DNA from: Hellea sp.
Lineage (GTDB): Bacteria; Pseudomonadota; Alphaproteobacteria; Caulobacterales; Maricaulaceae
Direction of reading: 5' to 3'
DNA: 32,430 nt
Assembly: GCA_023300105.1 (NCBI GenBank)
Contig: JALZWM010000155.1
Location: 1 to 32,430, forward strand
Shown here: piece after piece, positions 8,340 to 15,846 of the stretch
How the letters are laid out: each line of letters starts with the position of its first letter
Numbering within the stretch: the first letter of the stretch is position 1
The notes under the pieces: model-generated
The model's database searches: none
What the model was told of the DNA's origin: nothing
What the model saw: only the letters and a program-made list of their open reading frames with translations
Made by a program: the position numbers and the translations under genes

Positions 8340-9353
8340 ATGAGTATACCTTTTTCTATCCTTGATCTGGCCCAAGTTATTGAAGGGGCGAGTGCGGCAG
8401 ATAGTTTTTCGTGTAGCGTTAAAGTCGCGCAAAAAGCTGAAGCCTTGGGATATAACCGTGTCTGGTACGCGGAACATCATAACATTGCCAGCGTGGCCAG
8501 CTCTGCCACCTCTGTTTTAATTGCCCATGTCGCGGCGCATACGAAATCTATACGGCTTGGTTCTGGCGGAGTTATGCTCCCTAATCACGCGCCGCTTTTA
8601 ATCGCGGAGCAATTTGGAACTTTGGCAACATTACATCCGGGGCGCATAGACCTTGGGCTAGGCCGCGCGCCAGGCGGTGATATGGGCGTTATTCGCGCGA
8701 TGCGTAAAGACTATGAACGCGCGGCGAATAATTTTCCGAGCGACGTTGAAGAGCTCATCCATTACTTATCCAAGCCCGAAGACAGCCCGCCCACGGGCGT
8801 GAAAGCAATTCCAGGTGAAGGCACTGAAGTTCCCGTTTGGATATTAGGATCCAGCTTATTCGGAGCCCAGCTCGCGGCCAAGCTTGGCCTCCCCTATGCG
8901 TTTGCGTCCCATTTTGCACCGGGACATTTAATGCAAGCGGCAGAGATATACCGCAGAGATTTCATACCTTCTCGGCATTTGGATAAGCCCTATTTCATGA
9001 TGGCTTGTAATGTCTTTGCCGCGGACACTGACGCGGAAGCCCATTATCAATTCTCGACCTTGGTTCAAGCCTTCCTCGGTATCATTACAAACCAACGCGG
9101 CCTGTCTCGTAAACCTGTTAAAGACCTAGAAGTTCCAGCGCATGTCGCGCCGCAACTTGAATCCATGCTACAAGTCAGCGCCGTGGGTAATGTTGATACA
9201 GTCACAGAACAACTCGGTCTCTTTATAGATATGGTCAAGCCTGATGAGCTTATTATCGCGAAGAATTTTTACGATCAGGACGCTAGACTGCGTTCGCTAG
9301 AGATCACGATGCAGGTTTGGGAGAGATTGCAGAGACTTGGAAAAGTGGCTTAG
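8340..9353 (+). CDS. Luciferase-like flavin-dependent monooxygenase (LLM class, YhbW-like)
   Basis: This 337-residue protein belongs to the bacterial luciferase-like TIM-barrel family that uses reduced flavin. It begins with the subfamily signature SILDLAQVIEG, followed by AEALGYNRVWYAEHHN, a flavin-contact region GSGGVMLPNHAPLLIAEQF, and HPGRIDLGLGRAPG. This pattern matches the MsnO8/YhbW branch, whose members are widespread and mostly of unknown substrate. The start ATG at 8340 matches the family N-terminus, although no strong ribosome-binding site is visible. It stands alone, divergent from the small HTH gene and convergent with the DUF5710 gene; none of these neighbours suggests a pathway, so the substrate cannot be named. 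The 140-base gap after it shows no clear terminator. Confidence 0.9.
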   Translation: MSIPFSILDLAQVIEGASAADSFSCSVKVAQKAEALGYNRVWYAEHHNIASVASSATSVLIAHVAAHTKSIRLGSGGVMLPNHAPLLIAEQFGTLATLHPGRIDLGLGRAPGGDMGVIRAMRKDYERAANNFPSDVEELIHYLSKPEDSPPTGVKAIPGEGTEVPVWILGSSLFGAQLAAKLGLPYAFASHFAPGHLMQAAEIYRRDFIPSRHLDKPYFMMACNVFAADTDAEAHYQFSTLVQAFLGIITNQRGLSRKPVKDLEVPAHVAPQLESMLQVSAVGNVDTVTEQLGLFIDMVKPDELIIAKNFYDQDARLRSLEITMQVWERLQRLGKVA

Positions 9354-9493
9354 TAAAAATAAATATGAATAGAATGCCCTGATATCAAAAGTTCAAATAA
9401 GTTAAAGAACAACTATATTGTAACCTTTAGCCCCAAGCGTTCTAACGCCAGATAAATTAATCCAACCAAAAGCTGAACCAAAATATATTACCT

Positions 9494-9715
9494 CTACCCT
9501 GCCAAAGGCAATTCAAAATTCTCATTTTGAGCGGGTTGTTGCTTGGGTGTTTTTGCATCAAATTCGCCGCGCCATTTAAAGATAACTGCGAGAGGCGAAC
9601 CTACAGGACAATACCAACGCTGAACTGAAGGGTCCCAACGCGCGCCAAGGCGTTTCGCAAGTTCGCGGTCCGCATATTTAACGTTTAAAAATTTCTTTGC
9701 AGATGTTTTGGCCAT
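9494..9715 (-). CDS. DUF5710 domain protein, probably LexA-controlled
   Basis: This 73-residue protein has the DUF5710 pattern at about residues 7-37: KKFLNVKYADRELAKRLGARWDP followed by RWYCP. The domain is often fused to DNA-processing enzymes such as primases and topoisomerases of plasmids; here it is nearly the whole protein, with a short polar tail. Its molecular function is not established. AGGA six bases upstream fixes the ATG at 9715. A perfect GAAC-N7-GAAC repeat lies 35 bases upstream of the start, so it is probably repressed by LexA and induced by DNA damage. It follows the desaturase gene on the same strand after 112 bases but is likely transcribed separately. Confidence 0.82.
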   Translation of the reverse strand: MAKTSAKKFLNVKYADRELAKRLGARWDPSVQRWYCPVGSPLAVIFKWRGEFDAKTPKQQPAQNENFELPLAG

Positions 9716-9749
9716 GGGAATTTCCTATTTAATCCTTGTTCTGAAATGA

Positions 9750-9764
9750 GAACATAACAAGAAC
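9750..9764 (-). promoter_or_regulatory. SOS box upstream of the DUF5710 gene
   Basis: GAAC at 9750-9753 and GAAC at 9761-9764 are separated by exactly seven bases (GTTC-N7-GTTC on the minus strand), the direct-repeat LexA site known from alphaproteobacteria. It ends 35 bases before the DUF5710 start codon. The same spacing occurs in front of lexA in this window. A further inverted half-site, GTTC at 9738-9741, lies next to it. Confidence 0.75.
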
Positions 9765-9827
9765 AAAATAGGAAATCAATCCTAATTATGCATTTTTATT
9801 TCATTTGCATAATTCAATCAAAATTTA

Positions 9828-10844
9828 CTAAGCACAAGCTGTCTTACGCTTAGAGAATGAAACCATTTTCTCGCGGGTTTCACACCACAGGGCCAAGCGT
9901 ACAGTCTTAAAGCTATTCCAGATTGTTAAACGGCCGACCGTTTTAAGCTCAGGATGCGCCTTTAAAACACGTGGCAATTGATAGAACGGAATACGGCTAG
10001 ACAGGTGATGCACATGATGGACGCCAATATTACCCGTCACCCACATAAGCGGCGCAGGTAAATCGTAATAAGAACTCCCATGCAAGGCTGCATCTTCGCG
10101 CGTCCATTCTTTGGTGCGCGACCAATGTGTTTCATCAAATTGATGCTGAACGTAAAACATCCATACGCCAATAGACGCGCCAATAATAATGATAGGCGTT
10201 TGAATTAAAAGGAAAGCTTTGAGGCCAACGCCCCAAATCAACAAACCATAAAGAATAGCCACCCCTGCATTTGTTGTCAGCGTGCTAATCCACGGCATTT
10301 TACGTTTCATTGACCCCAAAGGGATGCGGTTCGCAATAATAAAGACATAAGCCGGGCCCACACCAAACATCACCACAGGATGACGGTACAGGCGGTATTT
10401 CAGTTTTTCAAATTTTGGTAGCGCATCATATTCTTCAACCGTAAGCGTGTGAACATCTCCCCCAATACCGCGGCGATCCAAATTACCAGATCCCGCGTGA
10501 TGAAGTGCATGATCACGGCGCCAGTGATCATAAGGCGTAAGCGTCAAGATACCGATAAAACGTCCGACCCATGTATTTGCAGTCTTATGAGAAAACATAG
10601 ACCCATGGCCACAATCATGCTGGATGATAAACAGTCTAACAATCAATCCGCCCCCCGGGATAACGCCGAGCAATGCCCAATACTGGCCCATGCCTAAAAG
10701 CAGCCACATAGCCGCCCAAAGCGCAAGGAATGGAATAAGCGTTATAAGCAATTCAAAAATAGCGCGCCCATTTTCGGCGGTACGGTAGGGCGCCAAGCGG
10801 TTAAACCAAAGCTTTGCACTTGCCGCAGGATTAGAAATTGTCAT
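9828..10844 (-). CDS. Membrane fatty acid desaturase (omega-6/DesA type)
   Basis: This 338-residue integral membrane di-iron desaturase carries the three histidine boxes: HDCGH at residues 76-80, HALHH at 112-116 and HHVHH at 276-280, with an extra HQFDETHW at 234-241. Hydrophobic segments at about 31-73, 157-172 and 192-232 supply the membrane helices. The HDCGH first box and HxxHH second box are typical of acyl-lipid desaturases that introduce double bases' worth of unsaturation in fatty acyl chains, i.e. double bonds in membrane lipids; the exact position of the bond cannot be read from sequence. AAGG seven bases upstream supports the ATG at 10844. It is monocistronic and preceded on its strand by a 373-base gap with a structured element that could be its leader. 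Confidence 0.92.
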   Translation of the reverse strand: MTISNPAASAKLWFNRLAPYRTAENGRAIFELLITLIPFLALWAAMWLLLGMGQYWALLGVIPGGGLIVRLFIIQHDCGHGSMFSHKTANTWVGRFIGILTLTPYDHWRRDHALHHAGSGNLDRRGIGGDVHTLTVEEYDALPKFEKLKYRLYRHPVVMFGVGPAYVFIIANRIPLGSMKRKMPWISTLTTNAGVAILYGLLIWGVGLKAFLLIQTPIIIIGASIGVWMFYVQHQFDETHWSRTKEWTREDAALHGSSYYDLPAPLMWVTGNIGVHHVHHLSSRIPFYQLPRVLKAHPELKTVGRLTIWNSFKTVRLALWCETREKMVSFSKRKTACA

Positions 10845-11045
10845 TAAACAGCCTTAACTAGTAATTTTAGTATTGAATCATCGTGGCGAGATTCTGTTAC
10901 CAAGTTATGAACTCTTCAGGGTAATTGCACCTAAACATTTTGTTAAATTACAGTGCTAAAGCATATAAAGCGTGCGTTATGACGCCCTGCATCTTTAGAT
11001 TCCTTTTTGGTTATTAAGTCGGCAACAAATGGCCTGTTTTATATA

Positions 11046-11183
11046 AAATAAGTGATACCCTGCGTGGTACGGGTGTCTAAACTGCCTGCACGCTTACTGG
11101 ATGCACGCTCTCAAGGCAGTTAATGACAAGGCTCACTTATTTATAGCCATGCGGATATGGTCGCTCGCGGTATCACCTGAGCG
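11046..11183. other. Candidate structured RNA or inverted-repeat element
   Basis: In the gap 10845-11217 I see dense complementary segments. AAATAAGTGA (11046-11055) pairs perfectly with TCACTTATTT (11133-11142) and encloses two hairpins, GATACCC/GGGTGTC (11054-11060 with 11071-11077, one G-U pair) and AACTGCC/GGCAGTT (11080-11086 with 11115-11121). A third hairpin is CGCTC/GAGCG (11162-11166 with 11179-11183). GTGATACC (11052-11059) can instead pair with GGTATCAC (11169-11176), which excludes the outer stem. On the minus strand the element lies about 200-340 bases upstream of the desaturase start, so it could be a 5' leader. It does not match tmRNA, RNase P RNA, SRP RNA or a riboswitch that I know. 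The rest of the gap shows nothing convincing. Confidence 0.35.
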
Positions 11184-11217
11184 TTATTGAATTCAAAACT
11201 GCTTAAATATGCGCACC

Positions 11218-11793
11218 TTAATCTGGGCCGAGGTGAAACTTTGACACACCAACGCTGACACCGCTTCCGATTGGGGCAACGGTTCTCACATCTGCAAAGC
11301 ACGCGCTAACCTCATGCCGTCTTTGGCATAGGCGCAAGCGGTACTCGAGCCCGTATATCCCCACGCGGCCACCCACCGAGAGGCGGCAAGCCCGCTCTAG
11401 GAATTGGTTGCCCGTAAGTTGCCTGTCATTCAAATATTGCAGCCCGTCATAGCGGCGGGACGGAGGCAAGCCTCTTGCTAAAATACGGCGGCGGCGTCGA
11501 CCACATAAAACCTGCGGGGCAATTGCGGCGCGGGCACTATCGGGTAAAAGGGATGGTGGGCGCTGATAACCTCTTTGTGAAGTTATTTTTCGATGGGAAA
11601 ATATATCGGTCAGAACACCTTCTGCCACGCACGCAAACCAAAGTCTGAGCCAGACTAAAAATCCACTTATACCATTTTCGGGCAGAGCTTCCCCGCCTAT
11701 TCCAAGGCCTGCGTGAGCAGGAAGGAGAGTGCCTCTTAATGAGGCCGCTTTGCGATTAGGCAAAGCGCGAATATGTGACGTTTTAAACGACAT
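11218..11793 (-). CDS. Doubtful hypothetical ORF, GC-rich
   Basis: An open frame of 191 residues begins with ATG at 11793 without a clear ribosome-binding site. The translation is rich in Arg and Cys, with five consecutive arginines (about residues 98-102), and resembles no family I know. The last 75 residues (from RRYDGLQYLNDR on) look more protein-like, with alternating polar and hydrophobic residues that could form beta strands. The DNA is visibly richer in GC than its neighbours. It may be a real transferred gene, the remains of one, or a chance frame over RNA or degraded sequence. Flanks have no gene for 373 bases on the left and 171 on the right, and no transposase or terminal repeats are seen. 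Confidence 0.3.
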   Translation of the reverse strand: MSFKTSHIRALPNRKAASLRGTLLPAHAGLGIGGEALPENGISGFLVWLRLWFACVAEGVLTDIFSHRKITSQRGYQRPPSLLPDSARAAIAPQVLCGRRRRRILARGLPPSRRYDGLQYLNDRQLTGNQFLERACRLSVGGRVGIYGLEYRLRLCQRRHEVSACFADVRTVAPIGSGVSVGVSKFHLGPD

Positions 11794-11903
11794 GCCCGCA
11801 ATATATCACGGGATGTATTCGTGAGGATTAGATTTAATGTTTCGGCAAGGTTGGGGACATTGTCTCTTAAATGGGGAAAGTGTTTCTTTACTGGACGCAT
11901 GGC

Positions 11904-11930
11904 CGCAATCAATTTTAAGAATTAATTGCG
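11904..11930. other. AT-rich hairpin downstream of the ATP-grasp gene
   Basis: CGCAAT-C-AATT (11904-11914) pairs with AATT-A-ATTGCG (11920-11930) around a five-base loop, with one mismatch. It lies 35 bases beyond the ATP-grasp stop codon. No run of T follows on either strand, so it is at best a weak terminator or a transcript-end stabiliser. Confidence 0.3.
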
Positions 11931-11964
11931 ATGTAGCGTCTTTCTATGTTCGCTGTGGATGATT

Positions 11965-12870
11965 CTATTTCAGTTTCTTGGCTAAAGCTTCGGCCAGTTT
12001 CTGAGCGCCTTTGTTTTCACCATCTTCACCTTCAGCATGACTTAAATAAAGATAAGGCTCGATCATTTCAAGTTCAATAAGCTTAAGGCGGCCATCAAGC
12101 CCTCTAAGTAAATCAACGCGGGCATAAAGTGGTGTAAAATCAAGTGAGTTAAGAACAGCCCGTGCAGAGGCACGTTCAGCAGGCGTAGGTTCATAAGTCT
12201 CTTCCGTTCCCCCATAGAGAGACTGTATGCGGTAATCTCCTTTTTTTGGGCGCTTCACTAAACCATGAGAAAAATTACCACCGAAATAAAGAAATGAGTA
12301 TTCTCCCTCTTCCAGAACACTAGGAAGAAACGCTTGTATCAAGGCTCCCTTTGGGGGCAGCTCATCTTTACTTGGAAAAGGGGCATCTTTTTCATAAAGT
12401 ACCTGCCGCCAAGCCCCGCCCCCAACTTGCGGTTTAATAACAAGTTTATCGGTTTCTAGCTCTTTAAAAGCTTTTGCGACGCAAGATTGGGTCACGCAGT
12501 CTACGTTTATTGTTCCAATGACAGGCGCCCCTTCTTTTTCAAGCTCATCCAAATAAGATTTATTCGAATTCCATTTGATAACTGAAAAACTATTAAGCAG
12601 CATTGTCTTCGCTTCAATCTTCGCCATTTCGGACGTGAAAGCAACTTCATTACCTTCGAAATAATCCCAGACTAATAAGGGCAGCATCGCATCATAATTA
12701 TCAGCAACGTCAGCCGCACCGCGCCAAGGGATTAAGTCAAGCGCCATGCCATGCGCGGCGAAGGCGGGAGTCAGTTTTCCCATTTCTTCGTCACGCTCAA
12801 ATGAGTCTTCACGTTCATTAGGATGGCCTGGCATCATATTATCCGAGGCAAGAACAGCTATCTTTTTCAT
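11965..12870 (-). CDS. ATP-grasp family ligase (RimK/DcsG-like)
   Basis: This 301-residue protein has the order of an ATP-grasp enzyme: an N-terminal pre-ATP-grasp region (1-100), NSNKSYLDELEKEG (about 101-114), the first nucleotide-binding lysine in LVIKPQVGGGAW (143-154), the hinge region ALIQAFLPSVLEEGEYSFLYFGG (176-198) and the metal-binding acidic residues in YARVDLL and LIELEMIEPYLYL (249-276). The pattern is closest to the proteins annotated as DcsG-like or glutathione-synthetase-like ATP-grasp enzymes. Members join a carboxylate to an amine or similar nucleophile; the substrates here are unknown. It is divergent from the PfkB-type kinase with 66 bases between start codons, so the two may share a control region. 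No cycloserine or peptide-biosynthesis partners are nearby. Confidence 0.82.
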   Translation of the reverse strand: MKKIAVLASDNMMPGHPNEREDSFERDEEMGKLTPAFAAHGMALDLIPWRGAADVADNYDAMLPLLVWDYFEGNEVAFTSEMAKIEAKTMLLNSFSVIKWNSNKSYLDELEKEGAPVIGTINVDCVTQSCVAKAFKELETDKLVIKPQVGGGAWRQVLYEKDAPFPSKDELPPKGALIQAFLPSVLEEGEYSFLYFGGNFSHGLVKRPKKGDYRIQSLYGGTEETYEPTPAERASARAVLNSLDFTPLYARVDLLRGLDGRLKLIELEMIEPYLYLSHAEGEDGENKGAQKLAEALAKKLK

Positions 12871-12936
12871 TTCACAAACTCACTAAAATCCGTTAGCGAG
12901 ATAAGCCTATTAGCTTCATCCAACAAGGATTTAAAA

Positions 12937-13911
12937 ATGAAAACGCAGTATGACGTCATCGGCATCGGTAACGCGATTATGGATATCATTTCCCCAGTCT
13001 CAGATACATTTCTAAAAACACATAAAATGGATAAGGGCGGCATGGCACTTATTGACCAAGCTCGCGCCTTGGCATTGAACACAGCTTTGTCTGCTGAAGG
13101 CAAAACACAAGAAATCGCAGGCGGGTCCGCCGCGAACACAATGGTCGGAATTTCCGCACTCGGGTGCCGGTCTGCCTATATTGGTAAAGTCGCAGATGAC
13201 GCTGTTGGGCGGCGCCTGTCCCAAGGCTTTGCTGATGTCAGCGTTGATTTCTCAACTAAGCCCATCAAAAGCGGCGCAGCAAGCGCGCGCTGCATGATCG
13301 CGGTTACCCCTGACGGTGAGCGGACAATGAATACATTTTTAGGCGCGTCGAGTTTGTTTACGCCAGCCGACATTGCCACGTCTAAAATACAATCCGCCAA
13401 AGTCTTATATCTTGAAGGTTATCTGTTCGACGCAGAGCCTGCAAAGAAGGCCTTTGTCCGCGCGTCTGAAATCGCGCAAGCCGCTGGCCGTCAAGTCGCA
13501 CTAACCCTATCAGATAGTTTTTGTGTTGGACGCCATAGAGAGAGCTTTCGCCACCTTGTGGATAACCATGTGAATATCCTGTTCGCAAATGAAGACGAGA
13601 TCCTAAGCCTTTATGAAACAGACCGCCTTGATACAGCTTTGGACAATCTTCACAAAACAAAAACAATAGCTTGCATCACGCGTGGTGAGAAAGGCTCAAT
13701 TATTCAAGATAACGATAAGCGTCACATCGTTCATGCCGCCCCTGTGGATAAAGTTGTGGATACAACAGGCGCAGGTGACCAATATGCGGCAGGCGTACTC
13801 GCTGGACGTGCTATCGGTTTAAGTTGGAAAGACGCAGGTCATCTCGGCAGTCTGTGCGCCGCTGAAGTCATAAGCCATTATGGTGCACGGCCTGAACGCC
13901 CCATAGTCTAA
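12937..13911 (+). CDS. PfkB-family sugar kinase, adenosine kinase-like
   Basis: This 324-residue ribokinase-fold enzyme carries the N-terminal substrate region YDVIGIGNAIMDI, GGSAANTM at residues 62-69, and the C-terminal PfkB signature DTTGAGDQYAAG (275-286) with catalytic base Asp281 and the anion hole GAGD. The GGSAANT motif and the overall spacing match the adenosine-kinase branch common in alphaproteobacteria, which phosphorylates adenosine or a related nucleoside or sugar; the substrate is inferred. An open frame extends upstream to 12823 but overlaps the divergent ATP-grasp gene. The ATG at 12937 has AAGGA seven bases upstream and begins exactly at the family N-terminus. The next gene follows after 230 bases. 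Confidence 0.88.
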   Translation: MKTQYDVIGIGNAIMDIISPVSDTFLKTHKMDKGGMALIDQARALALNTALSAEGKTQEIAGGSAANTMVGISALGCRSAYIGKVADDAVGRRLSQGFADVSVDFSTKPIKSGAASARCMIAVTPDGERTMNTFLGASSLFTPADIATSKIQSAKVLYLEGYLFDAEPAKKAFVRASEIAQAAGRQVALTLSDSFCVGRHRESFRHLVDNHVNILFANEDEILSLYETDRLDTALDNLHKTKTIACITRGEKGSIIQDNDKRHIVHAAPVDKVVDTTGAGDQYAAGVLAGRAIGLSWKDAGHLGSLCAAEVISHYGARPERPIV

Positions 13912-14141
13912 CCCTCATTTACCTGAAACCCATATTAGTTAGTGTCAAGTAACTGAGAGTAATGCCGTATAAAATAGCACTAAAATCTATAAGGCATACG
14001 TCTCAAGAGGTGTTCAAGCTTAAGTTCCCGTTAACCGTAAAAATGGAAACTTTGTAATTATTCTGAACCCAATATTCAGGTCCTGTTAAAGTCAACGCGC
14101 CTAAGAGAAGCATGAATTAAAGACTAATCAAAGGATTCGTC

Positions 14142-14810
14142 ATGAAAAAACTACTGATGTTAGCTGCAGCTTTCGCGACGCTTGTGCCCGTCGCTGCGGC
14201 ACAGGTCCAACAGGGGCAACCGCAAATCATACGGCCTTCAACGCAGGTGGCCTTTACGGACCCCAGAAACGTGCCTTCAGATTTAGCACGCATCGACGAC
14301 GCGATGAATAGTACTGTTAGTTTTTCTGGACGTTTCGCGCAATATGCTTCCGATGGGTCTTTTGCGCAGGGACAAGTATATATTAAACGTCCGGGGAAGC
14401 TACGCTTTGAATATGACGCTCCAAACCCACTTTTAATCGTGTCTGATGGTGTCAACCTCACGCAACAAGACAAGGCCCTTGAAACCATTGACCGCGTGCC
14501 GCTTTCAGCGACGCCGCTGAACTTTTTCCTAAAAGAGAATATCAACCTCGAAAATGATACGGAAATAACCTCCCTCATTAAAACACCTAATGAGTGGCGC
14601 GTGACAGCGCGTGACGGCTCTGGAGAAATGGACGGCGCGATTACTATGATTTATGATGCCAGCACTTTGGCGCTCAAAGAGTGGATTATTGCCGATAGCT
14701 TCGGAGGCGAAACGAAAGTTCTTTTATCTGACCTCAAATATAATGAGCGGATAAATCCACGTCTCTTCGTCCTGCGCGATGAAAGCCGCCGAGACCGACG
14801 TAGACGATAG
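14142..14810 (+). CDS. LolA-like outer-membrane lipoprotein carrier
   Basis: This 222-residue protein starts with a Sec signal peptide (KK, then LLMLAAAFATLVPVAAA, probable cleavage near residue 20). The mature part has the LolA pattern: SGRFAQYASDG, GQVYIKRPGKLRFEYDAPNPLLIVSDG, and a C-terminal beta-rich part. The conserved Arg in the GKLRFEY stretch is present; in LolA this face carries the lipoprotein's acyl chains across the periplasm. The very basic end, RRDRRRR, is unusual. AAAGGA seven bases upstream supports the ATG at 14142. It is followed by exonuclease III after 60 bases on the same strand, an adjacency I recall from other alphaproteobacteria, where ftsK often precedes it. Here ftsK is absent. 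The 230-base gap before it has short hairpins but no clear promoter. Confidence 0.85.
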   Translation: MKKLLMLAAAFATLVPVAAAQVQQGQPQIIRPSTQVAFTDPRNVPSDLARIDDAMNSTVSFSGRFAQYASDGSFAQGQVYIKRPGKLRFEYDAPNPLLIVSDGVNLTQQDKALETIDRVPLSATPLNFFLKENINLENDTEITSLIKTPNEWRVTARDGSGEMDGAITMIYDASTLALKEWIIADSFGGETKVLLSDLKYNERINPRLFVLRDESRRDRRRR

Positions 14811-14870
14811 GCAATATTTTAGTCTAAGATATTTCTTGGCGTTAGCAATCAGGTGGGTTAATCCCTCCTC

Positions 14871-15701
14871 ATGAAAATCAAAGTCGCAACGTGGAACATC
14901 AACTCAGTCAGGCTCAGGATTGATCAAGTTATCCGGTTCTTAGAAGAAGAACAACCTGATGTGCTTGGTCTTCAAGAGATTAAATGCGAAACAAATTTAT
15001 TCCCGAGCCAACCTTTTATTGATGCGGGTTACACTTTCATCGAAGTTGCAGGCATGAAAGGCTATCACGGCTGCGCCACTGTCTCGAAGCTTCCTATGGA
15101 ACGTCTTGCGACAAGTTTTTGCCCGCTGGAGCATGCGCGACATGTCAGCACAAAAGTTATAGCCGGCGATCAAGATTTTGAGTTTCACAATTTCTACATC
15201 CCTGCTGGCGGCGATGTCGCTGACCCTGTTATCAATGACAAGTTCAAGCACAAGATCGATTTTATCGAAAATATGCGCGTCTATTTCTCAGAACGTTTTG
15301 CCATCGGGGATGACCAACAAATTCTTGTCGGGGATTTCAACATCGCTCCACATGAACATGATGTTTGGGGTCATAAGCAGCTTTTGAAAGTTGTCTCCCA
15401 TACACCGCTCGAAGTTGGAATTTTGAAAACCCTCCAAGAGACACATGATTTTACGGATTGCTCACGACTCTTCGCAGACGAGGATGAGAAACTTTATAGC
15501 TGGTGGTCTTATCGTGGAAAGGACCCGATGAAAAGCAATCGCGGCCGCCGCCTCGATCACATCTGGGTTAGTCCCGCGCTTAAACCCGCTGTAGAAGCTG
15601 GCGGGAAAGCCGCCCACGAAATCCACGTCCCCTGCCGTATCTGGGCTCCCAAACCGTCAGATCACGTCCCCATGACACAGATATTAGATTTATCGGTTTA
15701 G
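14871..15701 (+). CDS. xthA: Exodeoxyribonuclease III
   Basis: This 276-residue enzyme of the exonuclease III/AP endonuclease family repairs abasic sites and removes 3' blocking groups. Visible catalytic landmarks are Asn9 in WNINSVRLR, the metal-binding Glu36 in LGLQEIKCE, the Asp/Asn pair in VGDFNIAP, NRGRRLDHIW near the C-terminus and the Asp-His pair in PSDHVPM. Length and motif order match the XthA branch. It lies directly upstream of lexA on the same strand, 145 bases away, but lexA has its own promoter and SOS box, so the two need not be co-transcribed. No SOS box is seen in front of this gene. Confidence 0.95.
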   Translation: MKIKVATWNINSVRLRIDQVIRFLEEEQPDVLGLQEIKCETNLFPSQPFIDAGYTFIEVAGMKGYHGCATVSKLPMERLATSFCPLEHARHVSTKVIAGDQDFEFHNFYIPAGGDVADPVINDKFKHKIDFIENMRVYFSERFAIGDDQQILVGDFNIAPHEHDVWGHKQLLKVVSHTPLEVGILKTLQETHDFTDCSRLFADEDEKLYSWWSYRGKDPMKSNRGRRLDHIWVSPALKPAVEAGGKAAHEIHVPCRIWAPKPSDHVPMTQILDLSV

Positions 15702-15759
15702 ATAATTCTTTTATCCAATCATTCCAATGCAGTTATGATAAATAAGAATACAAGTTTCC

Positions 15760-15787
15760 TTGACAACAAAAAGAACATCTGTAGAAC
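15760..15787 (+). promoter_or_regulatory. lexA promoter
   Basis: TTGACA at 15760-15765 is a perfect -35 box. TAGAAC at 15782-15787 follows after 16 bases and matches four of six bases of the -10 consensus. The -10 element overlaps the right half of the SOS box, so bound LexA would block polymerase. A transcript from here would start about 55 bases before the lexA start codon. Confidence 0.6.
15773..15787 (+). promoter_or_regulatory. SOS box of lexA
   Basis: GAAC at 15773-15776 and GAAC at 15784-15787 are exactly seven bases apart, the alphaproteobacterial LexA operator. It lies inside the lexA promoter, 59 bases before the start codon, which indicates self-repression. Confidence 0.9.
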
Positions 15788-15846
15788 AAACTTAAATGTT
15801 GCTACTTTGTTCGAGGCGATTCCGCTTTGGCTAGGAGAGAATCAAG

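Noticed and set aside
10948-10992. 14-codon minus-strand frame with AGGA upstream, as a leader peptide of the desaturase
   Set aside because: It is too short to distinguish from chance and no attenuator follows it; it is mentioned only because it lies between the structured element and the desaturase.
11463-11474. Short GAGGC-AA-GCCTC palindrome in the GC-rich ORF
   Set aside because: A two-base loop is too short for a stable hairpin and no T run follows.
10985-11800. tmRNA, RNase P RNA, SRP RNA or 6S RNA in the gene-poor island
   Set aside because: I looked for their conserved cores on both strands (tag-peptide codons, the GAGGAAAGTC core, the GGAAGGAAGCA loop) and found none.
12823-12936. 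Upstream extension of the PfkB kinase frame
   Set aside because: It overlaps the start of the divergent ATP-grasp gene, has no family similarity, and a good ribosome-binding site precedes the ATG at 12937.
14012-14027. GTTC repeat upstream of the LolA-like gene as a third SOS box
   Set aside because: The half-sites are eight bases apart instead of seven, and an outer-membrane carrier is not an expected SOS gene.
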